A stretch of DNA of 64,000 nt, from contig NC_053035.3 in the NCBI RefSeq assembly GCF_002575655.3, positions 498,882,601 to 498,946,600 of the forward strand. The letters are read 5' to 3'. A model generated the notes under the pieces. It did no database searches. It was not told the DNA's origin and saw only the letters and a list, made by a program, of their open reading frames with translations. Positions 12,224-22,859 of the stretch are shown here, in pieces (positions within the stretch are counted from its first letter, which is position 1; every line of letters starts with the position of its first letter). Source of the stretch: Aegilops tauschii subsp. strangulata. Taxonomy: Eukaryota; Streptophyta; Magnoliopsida; Poales; Poaceae. Made by a program: the position numbers and the translations under genes.

Positions 12224-14086
12224 TTACATTGTGATGAATCGAACACCCATTGCGTCCTGGTGTTGATCATGTTTTGCCCTAGGGAGAGGTTTAGTCAACG
12301 GATCTGCTACATTCAGGTCCGTGTGTACTTTACAAATATCTATGTCTCCATTTTGAACACTTTCACGAATGGAGTTGAAGCGACGCTTGATATGCCTGGT
12401 CTTCCTGTGAAACCTGGACTCCTTCGCAAGGGCAATAGCTCCAGTGTTGTCACAGAAGAGAGTCATTGGGCCCGACGCATTGGGAATCACCCCTAGGTCG
12501 GTAATGAACTCCTTCATCCAGACTGCTTCCTGTGCTGCCTCCGAGGCTGCCATGTACTCCGCTCCACATGTAGATCCCGCCACGACGCTTTGCTTGCAAC
12601 TACACCAGCTTACTGCTCCTCCATTCAAAATATACACGTATCCGGTCTGTGACTTTGAGTCATCCAGTTCTGTGTCGAAGCTAGCGTCGAGGTAACCCTT
12701 TACGACGAGCTCTTCGTCACCTCCATAAACGAGAAACATATCCTTAGTCCTCTTCAGGTACTTCAGGATATTCTTGACCGCTGTCCAGTGTTCCTTGCCG
12801 GGATTACTTTGGTACCTTCCTACCAAACTTACGGCAAGGTTTACATCGGGTCTGGTACACAGCATGGCATACATAATAGACCCTATGGCCGAGGCATAGG
12901 GGATGACACTCATCTCTTCTATATCTTCTGCCGTGGTCGGGCATTGAGCCGTGCTCAATTGCACACCTTGCAATACAGGCAAGAACCCCTTCTTGGACTG
13001 ATCCATACTGAACTTCTTCAATATCTTGTCAAGGTATGTACTCTGTGAAAGACCAATGAGGCGTCTTGATCTATCTCTATAGATCTTGATGCCTAATATA
13101 TAAGCAGCTTCTCCAAGGTCCTTCATTGAAAAACACTTATTCAAATAGGCCTTTATACTTTCCAAGAATTCTATATCATTTCCCATCAATAGTATGTCAT
13201 CCACATATAATATGAGAAATGCTACGGAGCTCCCACTCACTTTCTTGTAAACACAGGCTTCTCCATAAGTCTGTGTAAACCCAAACGCTTTGATAATCTC
13301 ATCAAAGCGAATGTTCCAACTCCGAGATGCTTGCACCAGCCCATAGATTGAGCGCTGGAGCTTGCATACTTTGTTAGCATTCTTAGGATCGACAAAACCT
13401 TCCGGCTGCATCATATACAACTCTTCCTTAAGGAAGCCGTTAAGGAATGCCGTTTTGACGTCCATCTGCCATATCTCATAATCATAGTATGCGGCAATTG
13501 CTAACATGATTCGGACGGACTTCAGCTTCGCTACGGGTGAGAAAGTCTCATCGTAGTCAACCCCTTGAACTTGTCGATAACCCTTAGCGACAAGTCGAGC
13601 TTTGTAGATGGTCACATTACCATCTGCGTCCGTCTTCTTCTTAAAGATCCATTTGTTTTCTATGGCTCGCCGCTCATCGGGCAAGTCAGTCAAAGTCCAT
13701 ACTTTGTTTTCATACATGGATTCTATCTCGGATTTCATGGCTTCTAGCCATTTGTCGGAATCCGGGACCGCCATCGCTTCTTCATAGTTCGAAGGTTCAC
13801 CGTTGTCTAACAACATGATTTCCAGGACAGGGTTGCCGTACCACTCTGGTGCGGAACGTGTCCTTGTGGACCTACGAAGTTCAGTAACTTGATCCAAAGC
13901 TTCATGATCATCATCATTAACTTCCTCCCCAGTCGGTGTAGGCACCACAGGAACATCTTCCCGCGCTGCGCTACTTTCCGGTTCGGAAGGGGTGACTATC
14001 ACCTCATCAAGTTCCACTTTCCTCCCACTCAATTCTTTCGAGAGAAACTCCTTCTCCAGAAAGGACCCGTTCTTGGCAACGAACAT
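12224..14086 (-). CDS. Copia pol, reverse transcriptase and RNase H part
   Basis: A 620-codon open frame on the minus strand. The first 100 residues are the Pro/Ser-rich integrase-RT linker. The reverse transcriptase (RVT_2) spans roughly residues 125-370, with KARLVAKGY, MDVKTAFLNG, SIYGL.QASR.W and the catalytic YVDD at 294-297. RNase H follows at about 465-590 with a DAS(F)D start, AEYMA and CDN.GAI motifs; the frame ends near LTKPL and MGVRFI, normal for this family. The Met used here is inside the polyprotein and is only the first Met after the inversion breakpoint; the natural start is at 16200. RT and RNase H look intact. The frame is offset from the upstream gag frame (16200 to 14087 is 2114 nt, not a multiple of three). 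Confidence 0.93.
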   Translation of the reverse strand: MFVAKNGSFLEKEFLSKELSGRKVELDEVIVTPSEPESSAAREDVPVVPTPTGEEVNDDDHEALDQVTELRRSTRTRSAPEWYGNPVLEIMLLDNGEPSNYEEAMAVPDSDKWLEAMKSEIESMYENKVWTLTDLPDERRAIENKWIFKKKTDADGNVTIYKARLVAKGYRQVQGVDYDETFSPVAKLKSVRIMLAIAAYYDYEIWQMDVKTAFLNGFLKEELYMMQPEGFVDPKNANKVCKLQRSIYGLVQASRSWNIRFDEIIKAFGFTQTYGEACVYKKVSGSSVAFLILYVDDILLMGNDIEFLESIKAYLNKCFSMKDLGEAAYILGIKIYRDRSRRLIGLSQSTYLDKILKKFSMDQSKKGFLPVLQGVQLSTAQCPTTAEDIEEMSVIPYASAIGSIMYAMLCTRPDVNLAVSLVGRYQSNPGKEHWTAVKNILKYLKRTKDMFLVYGGDEELVVKGYLDASFDTELDDSKSQTGYVYILNGGAVSWCSCKQSVVAGSTCGAEYMAASEAAQEAVWMKEFITDLGVIPNASGPMTLFCDNTGAIALAKESRFHRKTRHIKRRFNSIRESVQNGDIDICKVHTDLNVADPLTKPLPRAKHDQHQDAMGVRFITM

Positions 14087-14130
14087 CTTGCCTTCGGATC
14101 TGAGGTAGAAGGTATACCCAATAGTTTCTT

Positions 14131-14365
14131 GACATATACCGATTTACCGCTCTCATTTTGGGGTTATGCTTTAGAGACTGCCGCATTCACTTTAAATAGG
14201 GCTCCGTCGAAATCCGTTGAGACGACACCGTATGAATTATGGTTTGGGAAGAAACCTAAGCTGTCGTTTCTAAAAGTTTGGGGATGCGATGCTTATGTCA
14301 AGAAACTTCAACCTGAAAAGCTCAAACCCAAATCGGAAAAATGCGTCTTCATAGGATACCCTAAG
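14131..14365 (+). pseudogene. Inverted internal segment of Angela integrase C-terminal region
   Basis: This piece of about 235 bp reads as integrase on the plus strand (YTDLPLSFWGYALETAAFTL ... VWGCDAYVKKL ... CVFIGYPK), whereas everything around it in the same element codes on the minus strand. On the right it meets the reverse complement of the codons for LLDMVRS at 14366 onward; on the left it meets the reverse complement of ETIGYTFY at about 14130. In an uninverted element the order is LLDMVRS, this segment, then ETIGYTFY. The older Angela copy in this window keeps that order at about 62140-62430. A few bases seem to be lost at the left junction. Confidence 0.9.
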
Positions 14366-16200
14366 GATCGCACCATATCCAATAGAGTGCGATTACGACG
14401 TTCAGACACACCATTTCTCTGAGGTGTTCCAGGCGGCGTGAGTTGTGAAACTATTCCACATTTTCTTAAGTGTGCACCAAACTCGTGACTTAAATATTCT
14501 CCACCACGATCTGATCGTAGGAATTTTATTCTCCTGTCACGTTGATTCTCAACCTCACTCTGAAATTCCTTGAACCTTTCAAAGGTTTCAGACTTGTGTT
14601 TCATCAGGTAGACATACCCATATCTACTTAAATCATCAGTGAGAGTGAGAACATAATGATATCCTCCGCGAGCCTCAACACTCATTGGACCACACACATC
14701 GGTATGTATGATTTCCAATAAGTTGGTTGCTCGCTCCATTGTTCCGGAGAACGGAGTCTTGGTCATCTTACCCATGAGGCATGGTTCGCACGTGTCAAAT
14801 GATTCGTAATCGAGAGACTCCAAAAGTCCATCTGCATGGAGCTTCTTCATGCGCTTGACACCAATGTGACCAAGGCGGCAGTGCCACAAGTATGTGGGAC
14901 TATCGTTATCAACTTTACATCTTTTGGTATTCACACTATGAACATGTGTAACATCACGTTCGAGATTCATCAAAAATAAACCATTGACCAGCGGGGCATG
15001 ACCATAAAACATATCTCTCAAATAAATAGAACAACCATTATTCTCGGATTTAAATGAGTAGCCATCTCGAATTAAACGAGATCCAGATACAATGTTCATG
15101 CTCAAAGCTGGCACTAAATAACAATTATTGAGGTTTAAAACTAATCCCGTGGGTAGATGCAGAGGTAGCGTGCCGACGGTGATCACATCGACCTTGGAAC
15201 CATTCCCGACGCGCATCGTCACCTCGTCCTTTGCCAGTCTCCGTTTATTCCGTAGTTCCTGCTTTGAGTTACAAATATGAGAAACCGCACCGGTATCAAA
15301 TACCCAGGAGCTACTACGAGTACTGGTAAGGTACACATCAATTACTTGTATATCACATATACCTTGGGTGTTGCCGGCCTTCTTCTTCTCCGCTAAATAT
15401 TTGGGGCAGTTCCGCTTCCAGTGACTACTTCCCTTGCAATAAAAGCACTCAGTCCCGGGCTTGGGTCCATTCTTTGACTTCTTCCCAGTAACTGGTTTAC
15501 CGGGCGCGGCAACTCCCTTGCCGTCCTTCTTGAAGTTCTTCTTACCCTTGCCCTTCTTGAACTTGGTGGTTTTACTCACCATCAACACTTGATGTTCTTT
15601 TCTGATCTCCCCTTCCGCTGATTTCAGCATTGAATATACCTTGGGAATGGTCTTTTCCATCCCCTGCATATTGTAGTTCATCACAAAGCTCTTGTAGCTT
15701 GGTGGAAGCGACTGGAGGATTCTGTCAATGACCGCGTCATCCGGGAGATTAACTCCCAGCTGAGACAAGCGGTTGTGCAACCCAGACATTCTGAGTGTGT
15801 GCTCACTAACAGAACTGTTCTCCTCCATCTTACAGCTGAAGAACTTGTCGGAGACATCATATCTCTCGACCCGGGCATGAGCTTGAAAAACCAGTTTCAG
15901 ATCCTCGAACATCTCATATGCTCCATGTTTCTCAAAACGCTTTTGGAGACCCGGCTCTAAGCTGTAAAGCATGCCGCACTGAACGAGGGAGTAATCATTA
16001 GCACGTGATTGCCAAGCGTTCATAACGTCTTGGTTCTGTGGGATTGGTGCATCACCTAGCGGTGCTTCTAAGACATAATCTTTCTTGGCTACTATGAGGA
16101 TGAGCCTCACGTTCCGGACCCAGTCCGTATAGTTGCTGCCATCATCTTTCAGCTTGGTTTTCTCTAGGAACGCATTGAAATTGAGGACAACGTTCGCCAT
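14366..16200 (-). CDS. Copia gag, protease and integrase core
   Basis: Minus-strand frame starting with Met at 16200. Residues 1-200 are gag (UBN2-type capsid). A zinc knuckle CFYCKGSSHWKRNC is at 252-265 (CX2CX4HX4C). The aspartic protease signature FDTGA is at about 301-305. The integrase zinc-binding region (HCRLGH ... CEPC) is followed by the DDE core: D in HTDVCGP, D in RSDRGGEY and E in NGVSERRN. The frame leaves the true sequence at 14366, right after LLDMVRS, where the inverted segment begins; the open frame continues to 14308 only as nonsense. The capsid, protease and catalytic triad therefore look complete, while the integrase C-terminal domain is disconnected. Confidence 0.93.
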
Positions 16201-16442
16201 TTGATCTACAAGACATAGTGTAAAGATTTTAGACTAAGTTCATGATAATTGAGTTCATCTAATCAAATTATTTAATGAACTCCCACTCAGATAGACATCC
16301 CTCTCGTCATCTAAGTGAAACATGATCCGAGTTTAACTAGGCCGTGTCCGATCATCACGTGAGACGGACTAGTCAAGATCGGTGAACATCTCCATGTTGA
16401 TCGTATCTTCTATACGACTCATGCTCGACCTTTCGGTCCTCC

Positions 16443-16541
16443 GTGTTCCGAGGCCATGTCTGTACATGCTAGGCTCGTCAAGTCAACCTAAGTGTATTGC
16501 GTGTGTTCCGAGGCCATGTCTGTACATGCTAGGCTCGTCAA
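16443..16541. repeat. Partial 60-bp-spaced direct duplication in Angela 5' leader
   Basis: GTGTTCCGAGGCCATGTCTG and the following bases through GGCTCGTCA occur at 16443-16480 and again at 16503-16540. The older Angela copy has a single version (about 60022-60060, opposite strand), so the second copy was gained in this lineage. Confidence 0.9.
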
Positions 16542-17495
16542 CACCCGTTGTATTCGAACGTTAGAATCTATCACACCCGATCATCACGTGGTGCTTCGAA
16601 ACAACGAACCTTCGCAACGGTGCACAGTTAGGGTGAACACTTTCTTGAAATTATTATAAGGGATCATCCTACTTGCTACCGTCGTTCTAAGCAAATAAGA
16701 TGCAAAAACATGATAAACATCACATGCAATCAATTAGTGACATGATATGGCCAATATCATTATGCTCCTTTGATCTCCATCTTCGGGGCACCATGATCAT
16801 CTTCGTCACCGGCATGACACCATGATCTCCATGATCATGATCTCCATCATTGTGTCTTCATGAAGTCGTCACGCCAACGATTACTTCTACTTCTATGGCT
16901 AACGCGTTTAGCAATAAAGTAAAGTAATTTACATGGCGTTATTCAATGACACGCAGGTCATACAAAATAATAATGACAACTCCTATGGCTCCTGCCGGTT
17001 GTCATACTCATCGACATGCAAGTCGTGATTCCTATTACAAGAATATGATCAATCTCATACATCACATATATCATTCATCAAATCTTCTGGCCATATCACA
17101 TCACATAGCACTTGCTGCAAAAACAAGTTAGACGTCCTCTAATTGTTGTTGCAAGTTTTTACGTGGTTTGTAGGTTTCTATCAAGAACGTTTCTTACCTA
17201 CGTATGACCACAACGTGATTTGCCAATTTCTATTTAACCTTCATAAGGACCCTTTTCATCGAATCCGTTCCGACTAAAGTAGGAGAGACAGACACCCGCT
17301 AGCCACCTTATGCATCTAGTGCATGTCAGTCGGTGGAACCTGTCTCACGTAAGAGTACGTGTAAGGTCGGTCCGGGCCGCTTCATCCTACAATGCCACCG
17401 AAACAAGAAAAGACTAGTAGTGGCAAGAAGAATTGGCAAACTCAACGCCCACAACTACTTTGTGTTCTACTCGTGCATCGTAACTACGCATAGAC

Positions 17496-17511
17496 CTGGC
17501 TCATGATGCCA
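17496..17511 (-). other. Primer-binding site, Angela 5' leader
   Basis: Just inside the 5' LTR the minus strand reads TGGCATCATGAGCCAG, resembling the initiator tRNA-Met complement (TGGTATCAGAGCC) used by plant Copia elements. The other Angela copy has the same word at 59023. Confidence 0.8.
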
Positions 17512-17512
17512 C

Positions 17513-19235
17513 TGTTGGGAATCGTAGCATAATTTAAAATTTTCCTACGCTCACCAAGATGCATCTATGGAGTGTACTAGCAACGAGGGGAAAGGAGTGC
17601 ATCTACATACCCTTGTAGATCGCGAGCGGAAGCGTTCCAATGAACGTGGATGACGGAGTCGTACTCGCCGTGATCCAAATCACCGATTACCGAGTGCCGA
17701 ACGGACGGCACCTCCGCGTTCAACACACGTACGGTGCAGCGACGTCTCCTCCTTCTTGATCCAGCAAGGGGGAAGGAGAGGTTGATGGAGATCCAACAGC
17801 ACGACGGCGTGGTGGTGGATGTAGCGGGTCTCCGGCAGGGCTTCGCCGAGCTTCTGCGAGAGAGAGAGAGAGGTGTTGCAGGGGAGGAGGGAGGCGCCCA
17901 AGGCTGTAGGTTGCTGCCCTCCCTTCCCCCCCTTTATATAGGCCCCCTTGGGAGGGGGGCCGGCCAAAACCCATCTAGGGTTGGGGGGGCGGCGGCCAAA
18001 GGGGGCAAAGGGGTTGCCTTGCCCCCCAAGACAAGGGGGAAGTCCCCCCACCCTAGGGTTCCCAACCCTAGGCGCATGGGGGGAGGCCCATGGGGGGGCG
18101 CCCAGCCCACTAGGGGCTGGTTCCCTTCCACTTTCAGCCCATGGGGCCCTCCGAGATAGGTGGCCCCACCCGGTGGACCCCCGGGACCCTTCCGGTGGTC
18201 CCGGTACAATACCGGTAACCCCCGAAACTTTCCCGGTGGCCGAAACTGGACTTCCTATATATAATTATTCACCTCCGGACCATTCCGGAACCTCTCGTGA
18301 CGTCCGGGATCTCATCCGGGACTCCGAACAACTTTCGGGTTTCCGCATACATATATCTCTACAACCCTAGCGTCACCGGACCTTAAGTGTGTAGACCCTA
18401 CGGGTTCGGGAGACATGCAGACATGACTGAGACGCCTCTCCGGTCAATAACCCACAGCGGGATCTGGATACCCATGTTGGCTCCCACATGTTCCACGATG
18501 ATCTCATCGGATGAACCATGGTGTCGAGGATTCAATCAATCCGTATGCAATTCCCTTTGTCAATCGGTATGTTACTTGCCCGAGATTCGATCGTCGGTAT
18601 CCCAATACCTTGTTCAATCTCGTTACCGGCAAGTCTCTTTACTCGAACCACAATGCATGATCCCGTGACTAACGCCTTAGTCACATTGAGCTCACTATGA
18701 TGATGCATTACCGAGTGGGCCCAGAGATACCTCTCCGTCACACGGAGTGACAAATCCCAGTCTCGATCCGTGCCAACCCAACAGACACTTTCGGAGATAC
18801 CCGTAATGCACCTTTATAGTCACCCAGTTACGTTGTGACGTTTGGCACACCCAAAGCACTCCTACGGTATCCGGGAGTTGCACGATCTCATGGTCTAAGG
18901 AAAAGATACTTGACATTGGAAAAGCTCTAGCAAACGAAACTACACGATCTTTTATGCTATGCTTAGGATTGGGTCTTGTCCATCACATCATTCTCCTAAT
19001 GATGTGATCCCGTTATCAATGACATCCAATGTCCATAGTCAGGAAACCATGACTATCTGTTGATCAACGAGCTAGTCAACTAGAGGCTTACTAGGGACAC
19101 GTTGTGGTCTATGTATTCACACATGTATTACGATTTTCGGACAATACAATTATAGCATGAATAATAGACGATTATCATGAACAAAGAAATATAATAATAA
19201 CCTTTTATTATTGCCTCTAGGGCATATTTCCAACA
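17513..19235 (-). repeat. Angela 5' LTR with promoter
   Basis: 1723 bp, partner of 10471-12191. On the minus strand, transcription would begin in this copy: TATATAAAGG at 17931-17940 lies in a G+C-rich context and fits the LTR promoter position. Confidence 0.95.
17931..17940 (-). promoter_or_regulatory. LTR TATA box
   Basis: Minus-strand TATATAAAGG inside the 5' LTR, the only good TATA box in the G+C-rich half of the LTR. It would drive the genomic RNA of the element. Confidence 0.6.
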
Positions 19236-20105
19236 CACATAACACCACTAGAGGAGAGACAACATACATCTCATCAAAATATCGAACGAATACCAAATTC
19301 ACATGACTACTTATAGCAAGACTTCTCCCATGTCCTCAGGAACAAACGTAACTACTCACAAATAATATTCATGTTCATAATCAGAGGGGTATTAATATGC
19401 ATATATGATCTTCCACTGAGTAAACCAACTAGCATCAACTACAAGGAGTAATCAACACTACTAGCAACCCACAGGTACCAATCTGAGGCTTTGGGAGAAA
19501 GATTGGATACAAGAGATGAACTAGGGTTTTAGAGGAGATGGTGCTGATGAAGATGTTGATGGAGATTGACCCCCTCCCGATGAGAGGATCGTTGGTGATG
19601 ACGATGGCGATGATTTCCCCCTCCCGTAGGGATATTTCCCCGGCAGAACAGCTCCGCCGGAGCCCTAGATTGGTTCCGCCAAGGTTCTGCCTTGTGGCGG
19701 CGCTGTTACTTCCCGAAAGCTTGCTTATGATTTTTTCCAGGGTAAAAGACTTCATATAGTAGAAGATGGGCACCAGAGGCCTGCCAGGGGCCCACGAGGC
19801 AGGGGCGCGCCCCCCACCCTCGTGGCCAGGGTGTGGGCCCCTTCGGGTTAATTCTTTCACCAGTATTTTTTTTATATTCCAAAACGTGCCTCCGTGAAGT
19901 TTCGGGACTTTTGGAGTTGTGCAGAATAGGTCTCTAATATTTTCTCCTTTTCCAGCCCAGAATTCCAGCTGCCGGCATTCTCCCTCTTCATGTAAACCTT
20001 GTAAAATAAGAGAGAATAGGCATAAGTATTGTTACATAATGTGTAATAACAGCCCATAATGTAATAAATATCGATATAAAAGCATGATGCAAAATGGACA
20101 TATCA
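19236..20105 (-). repeat. Athila-type 3' LTR, second part
   Basis: Starts with the second copy of the target duplication CACAT (19236-19240) and ends GGACATATCA. It completes the LTR begun at 9847. Confidence 0.75.
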
Positions 20106-20140
20106 ACTCCCCCAAGCTTAGACCTCGCTTGTCCTCAAGC
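20106..20140 (-). other. Polypurine tract of the Athila-type element
   Basis: Next to the LTR end the minus strand reads AAGCTTGGGGGAGT, a classical Gypsy polypurine tract. It fixes the element's orientation as minus. Confidence 0.75.
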
Positions 20141-21674
20141 GGAAGCCGATAACGAAAAATATGACCACATGTTTAGAGATAGAGGTGTCGATAAAATAAA
20201 ACACGGACATGAGGGCATCATGATCATTCTTATAGCAGGAACATATATATATTCATATAAAATAAAATAAAAGCATGAGGGCATCATGATAAAATAAAAT
20301 ACAGACATGAGGGCATCATGATCATTCATATAAAATTGTGAAAGACTAAATATATATATGAACAACATATATATGAGCTTTTATAGTTGATAAATTGTGA
20401 AAGACTAAATGATAGTTGAGTATGTGGACTTGCTGAAAAGCTCTTATATTGACTCTTTCCGATGTTATGATAAATTGCAATTGCTCCAAAGACTAAATGA
20501 TAAAATGTAAAAAGGAAAGGTGAAGATCACCATGACTCTTGTATAAGGTATAAGACAAAAGTAAAAGATAGGCCCTTCGCAGAGGGAAGCAGAGGTTGTC
20601 ATGTGTTTTTGTGGTTGGATGCACAAAATCTTAATGCGATAGAACGTCACTTTATATTGCCACTTGTGATATGGACCTTTATTATGCAGTCTGTCGCTTT
20701 TATTGCTTCCATATCACAAGATCGTATAAAGCTTATTTTCTCCACACTAATAAATCATACATATTTAGAGAGCAATTTTTATTGCATGCAACAATGACAA
20801 CTTACTTGAAGGATCTTACTGGGTTTAAGGATATTTGGAAGCACAAGTAGTATCTCTACTTAGTGCAAAGAATTTGGCTAGCATGAGAGGGAAAGGCAAG
20901 CTCAACATGTTGGATGATCCATGACAATATACTTTATTTCGGATATAAAAAACATAACCCATTACGTTGTCTTCCTTTTCCAACATCAACTTTTTAGCAT
21001 GTCATATTTTAATGAGTGCTCACAATCATAAAAGATGTCCAAGATAGTATATTTATATGTGAAAACCTCTCTTTCTTTATTACTTCCTATTAATTGCAAC
21101 GATGACCAAAACTATGTTTGTCAACTCTCAACAACTTTTATTAATCATACTCTTTTATATGCGAAGTCATTACTTTCTATAAGATCAATATGATCTATTT
21201 AATTCTTTTTATTTTTTCTTTTATTCCCTCTAGATCATAGCAAGATAACCAAGCCCTTGACTCAAAACTAATCTTTATTATATATAGCTCACGGACTCGA
21301 TTACATAGAAGGATCATAAAGCAAAACTCAAAACTAGATCATACTAAAATTTATTCTACTAGATCAAGATATTACCAAAAGGATCGAACTAAGAAGAACG
21401 GTAAAGATAGGAGTGTGATAGTGATACGATACCGGGGCACCTCCCCCAAGCTTGGCAGTTGCTAAGGGGAGTGCCCATACCCATGTGATTATATCTCTTT
21501 CCTCGGGGGTGGTGATGAGGGAGTTGTTGATGATGACAATTGTTCCTTCAGCTTCTTCATATTGTAATTGAGAAGAGCAATTTCCTCCTTTAAATCATCG
21601 ACCTCCGATTCCAGCTTCAAGATCTTGTCACATAAATCTCCTTTGCTTTTCTGCCGAAAACGAGAAGGAATAGA
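20141..21674 (-). other. Non-coding 3' internal region of the Athila-type element
   Basis: AT-rich sequence between the polypurine tract and the small acidic ORF. It includes a local duplication of GAGGGCATCATGATCATTC (about 20209 and 20307, with a partial third copy between). From memory this internal text recurs in wheat Gypsy elements. No protein domain is visible. Confidence 0.5.
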
Positions 21675-21914
21675 TCAGTTGTTAGACAGTTTAGCCCTCT
21701 TAGGAAGACTAGACTTCTTGAACTTCACGTGCATATCCCCAGGTTGAGGTAGAGGGGCATCCTCCTCCTCCGAACTTGAATCATTGATCCTCATCAAATG
21801 AGCATCCTCCTCATCATCCGTAGTTCGACCACAAGGAGATAGATCCCCATAGGTCTTTGGGTCAGCCACGAGATGGGAGACATAGCTCTCTCCGTCGGAG
21901 TCCTTAGATGACAT
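21675..21914 (-). CDS. Small acidic ORF in Athila 3' region
   Basis: A 79-codon minus-strand frame starting MSSKDSDGESYVSHLVADP, rich in Asp, Glu and Ser in the middle and basic near the end (FKKSSLPKRAKLSNN). Athila elements often carry extra ORFs between pol and the 3' LTR, sometimes called env-like; this one has no signal peptide or membrane segment. I believe near-identical frames accompany many wheat Gypsy copies. The function is unknown. Confidence 0.5.
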   Translation of the reverse strand: MSSKDSDGESYVSHLVADPKTYGDLSPCGRTTDDEEDAHLMRINDSSSEEEDAPLPQPGDMHVKFKKSSLPKRAKLSNN

Positions 21915-22221
21915 CTTGCTCTAAATCTGCTGCAGAAACAGCTCGAAACAAAAACAGGAGATATTTGTGTGGTACGGTGGTCAAAACCTTCGGGAGATTA
22001 TATAATGAATTTTTACTGACCAAAAGAAGTATTGTGCAAGAAAACAAAGTCCGGAGGGCACACGAGGTCCCCACGAGGCAGGGGGCGCGCCCTCCACCCT
22101 CGTGGATGACTCGTGTCCCTTCGGACTACTTCTTATTTTCCTATTTTCTTAAATATTCCAAAATAGAGAAAAATTGCCATTAGAATTGTTTTGAAGTCGG
22201 TTTACTTACCGTACCACATAC

Positions 22222-22800
22222 CTATTCCTTTTCGGAGTCTGAAACGTTCTGGAAAGTGTCCCTTATATATTCCTCCGGGGTTACGGTTTCAATAACATTA
22301 GTTTCAACATTTATGGGATTACCTGAGATATAATGTTTGATTCTTTGACCGTTCACCACCTTTGGATTTGTGCCTTCGAAGTTGTTGATTTTTATGGCAT
22401 CGGAACGATAGACCTCCTCAATAACGTAAGGACCTTCCCATTTAGAGAGAAGTTTTTCTGCAAAAAACCTTAAACGAGAGTTGTATAACAAAACATAATC
22501 ACCTACATTAAACTCACGCTTTTGTATCCTTTTGTCATGCCATCTTTTAACTTTTTATTTAAACAGTTTGGCATTCTCATAGGCTTGGGTTGTCCATTCA
22601 TCAAGTGAGCTAATGTCAAATAGTCTCTTCTCACCAGCAAGTTTGGAATCATAATTGAGCTCTTTATTGTCCCAATATGCTTTGTGTTCTAGTTCGAGAG
22701 GTAAGTGACATGCTTTTCCATAAACCATCTTATATGGAGACATACCAAATAAAAACAGCAAGGTAGCAATTAGTAAATGGGCACAAAAACGGTATTGCAA
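22222..22800 (-). pseudogene. Athila-type integrase C-terminal fragment with one stop
   Basis: Two minus-strand frames (22555-22800 and 22222-22491) are in the same phase and separated by one in-frame TAA at 22555-22557. The first contains [20 protein letters not shown] and ENAKLFK; the second contains the post-core part with LLSKWEGPYVIEEVY and NGQRIKHYI, typical of the Gypsy integrase C-terminus. The catalytic core upstream of GMSPY is absent and replaced by leader-like sequence, so the fragment is non-functional. Confidence 0.85.
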
Positions 22801-22859
22801 TGCTTAAAAATGAGGCATAGGGTCCGTACTTTCGCTAGTGCAACCTCTCAAAAATGCTA

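Larger units (their letters stand above)
10471..19235 (-). mobile_element. Complete Angela-like Copia retrotransposon (RLC_Angela/BARE1/WIS group)
   Basis: An 8.77-kb element on the minus strand with two LTRs of about 1.72 kb (TG...CA ends), a perfect 5-bp target duplication, a primer-binding site next to the 5' LTR, a polypurine tract next to the 3' LTR, and Copia-order coding sequence (gag, protease, integrase, RT, RNase H). Read on its own strand, the LTR starts TGTTGGAAATATGCCCTAGAG, the signature of the Angela/WIS/BARE1 group. By eye the two LTRs differ by about 15 substitutions plus a 2-bp GA indel, which suggests a recent insertion. Coding is broken by a short inversion in the integrase region (14131-14365), so this copy cannot make a normal polyprotein by itself. 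It sits inside an Athila-type LTR. Confidence 0.95.
9847..22850 (-). mobile_element. Truncated Athila-lineage Gypsy LTR retrotransposon, interrupted by Angela
   Basis: The element lies on the minus strand. Its 3' LTR begins TGATGACCCACAAG at 9847 and ends GACATATCA at 20105, after removal of the Copia element inserted at 10471-19235; the LTR is then about 1.49 kb. A polypurine tract adjoins it, followed by about 2.1 kb of non-integrase sequence with a small acidic ORF, then the C-terminal integrase. The integrase phrase [16 protein letters not shown] is characteristic of the Athila clade, which usually has extra sequence between pol and the 3' LTR, as seen here. RT, RNase H, protease and gag are missing. 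The leader-like sequence joined to the integrase near 22760-22800 points to an internal deletion. No matching 5' LTR is present. Confidence 0.75.

Noticed and set aside
13889..14422. 177-codon plus-strand ORF that looks like a separate gene with integrase similarity
   Set aside because: Only 14131-14365 codes for integrase on this strand; the rest is the reverse of the flanking pol gene. It is the inverted block, not an independent gene.
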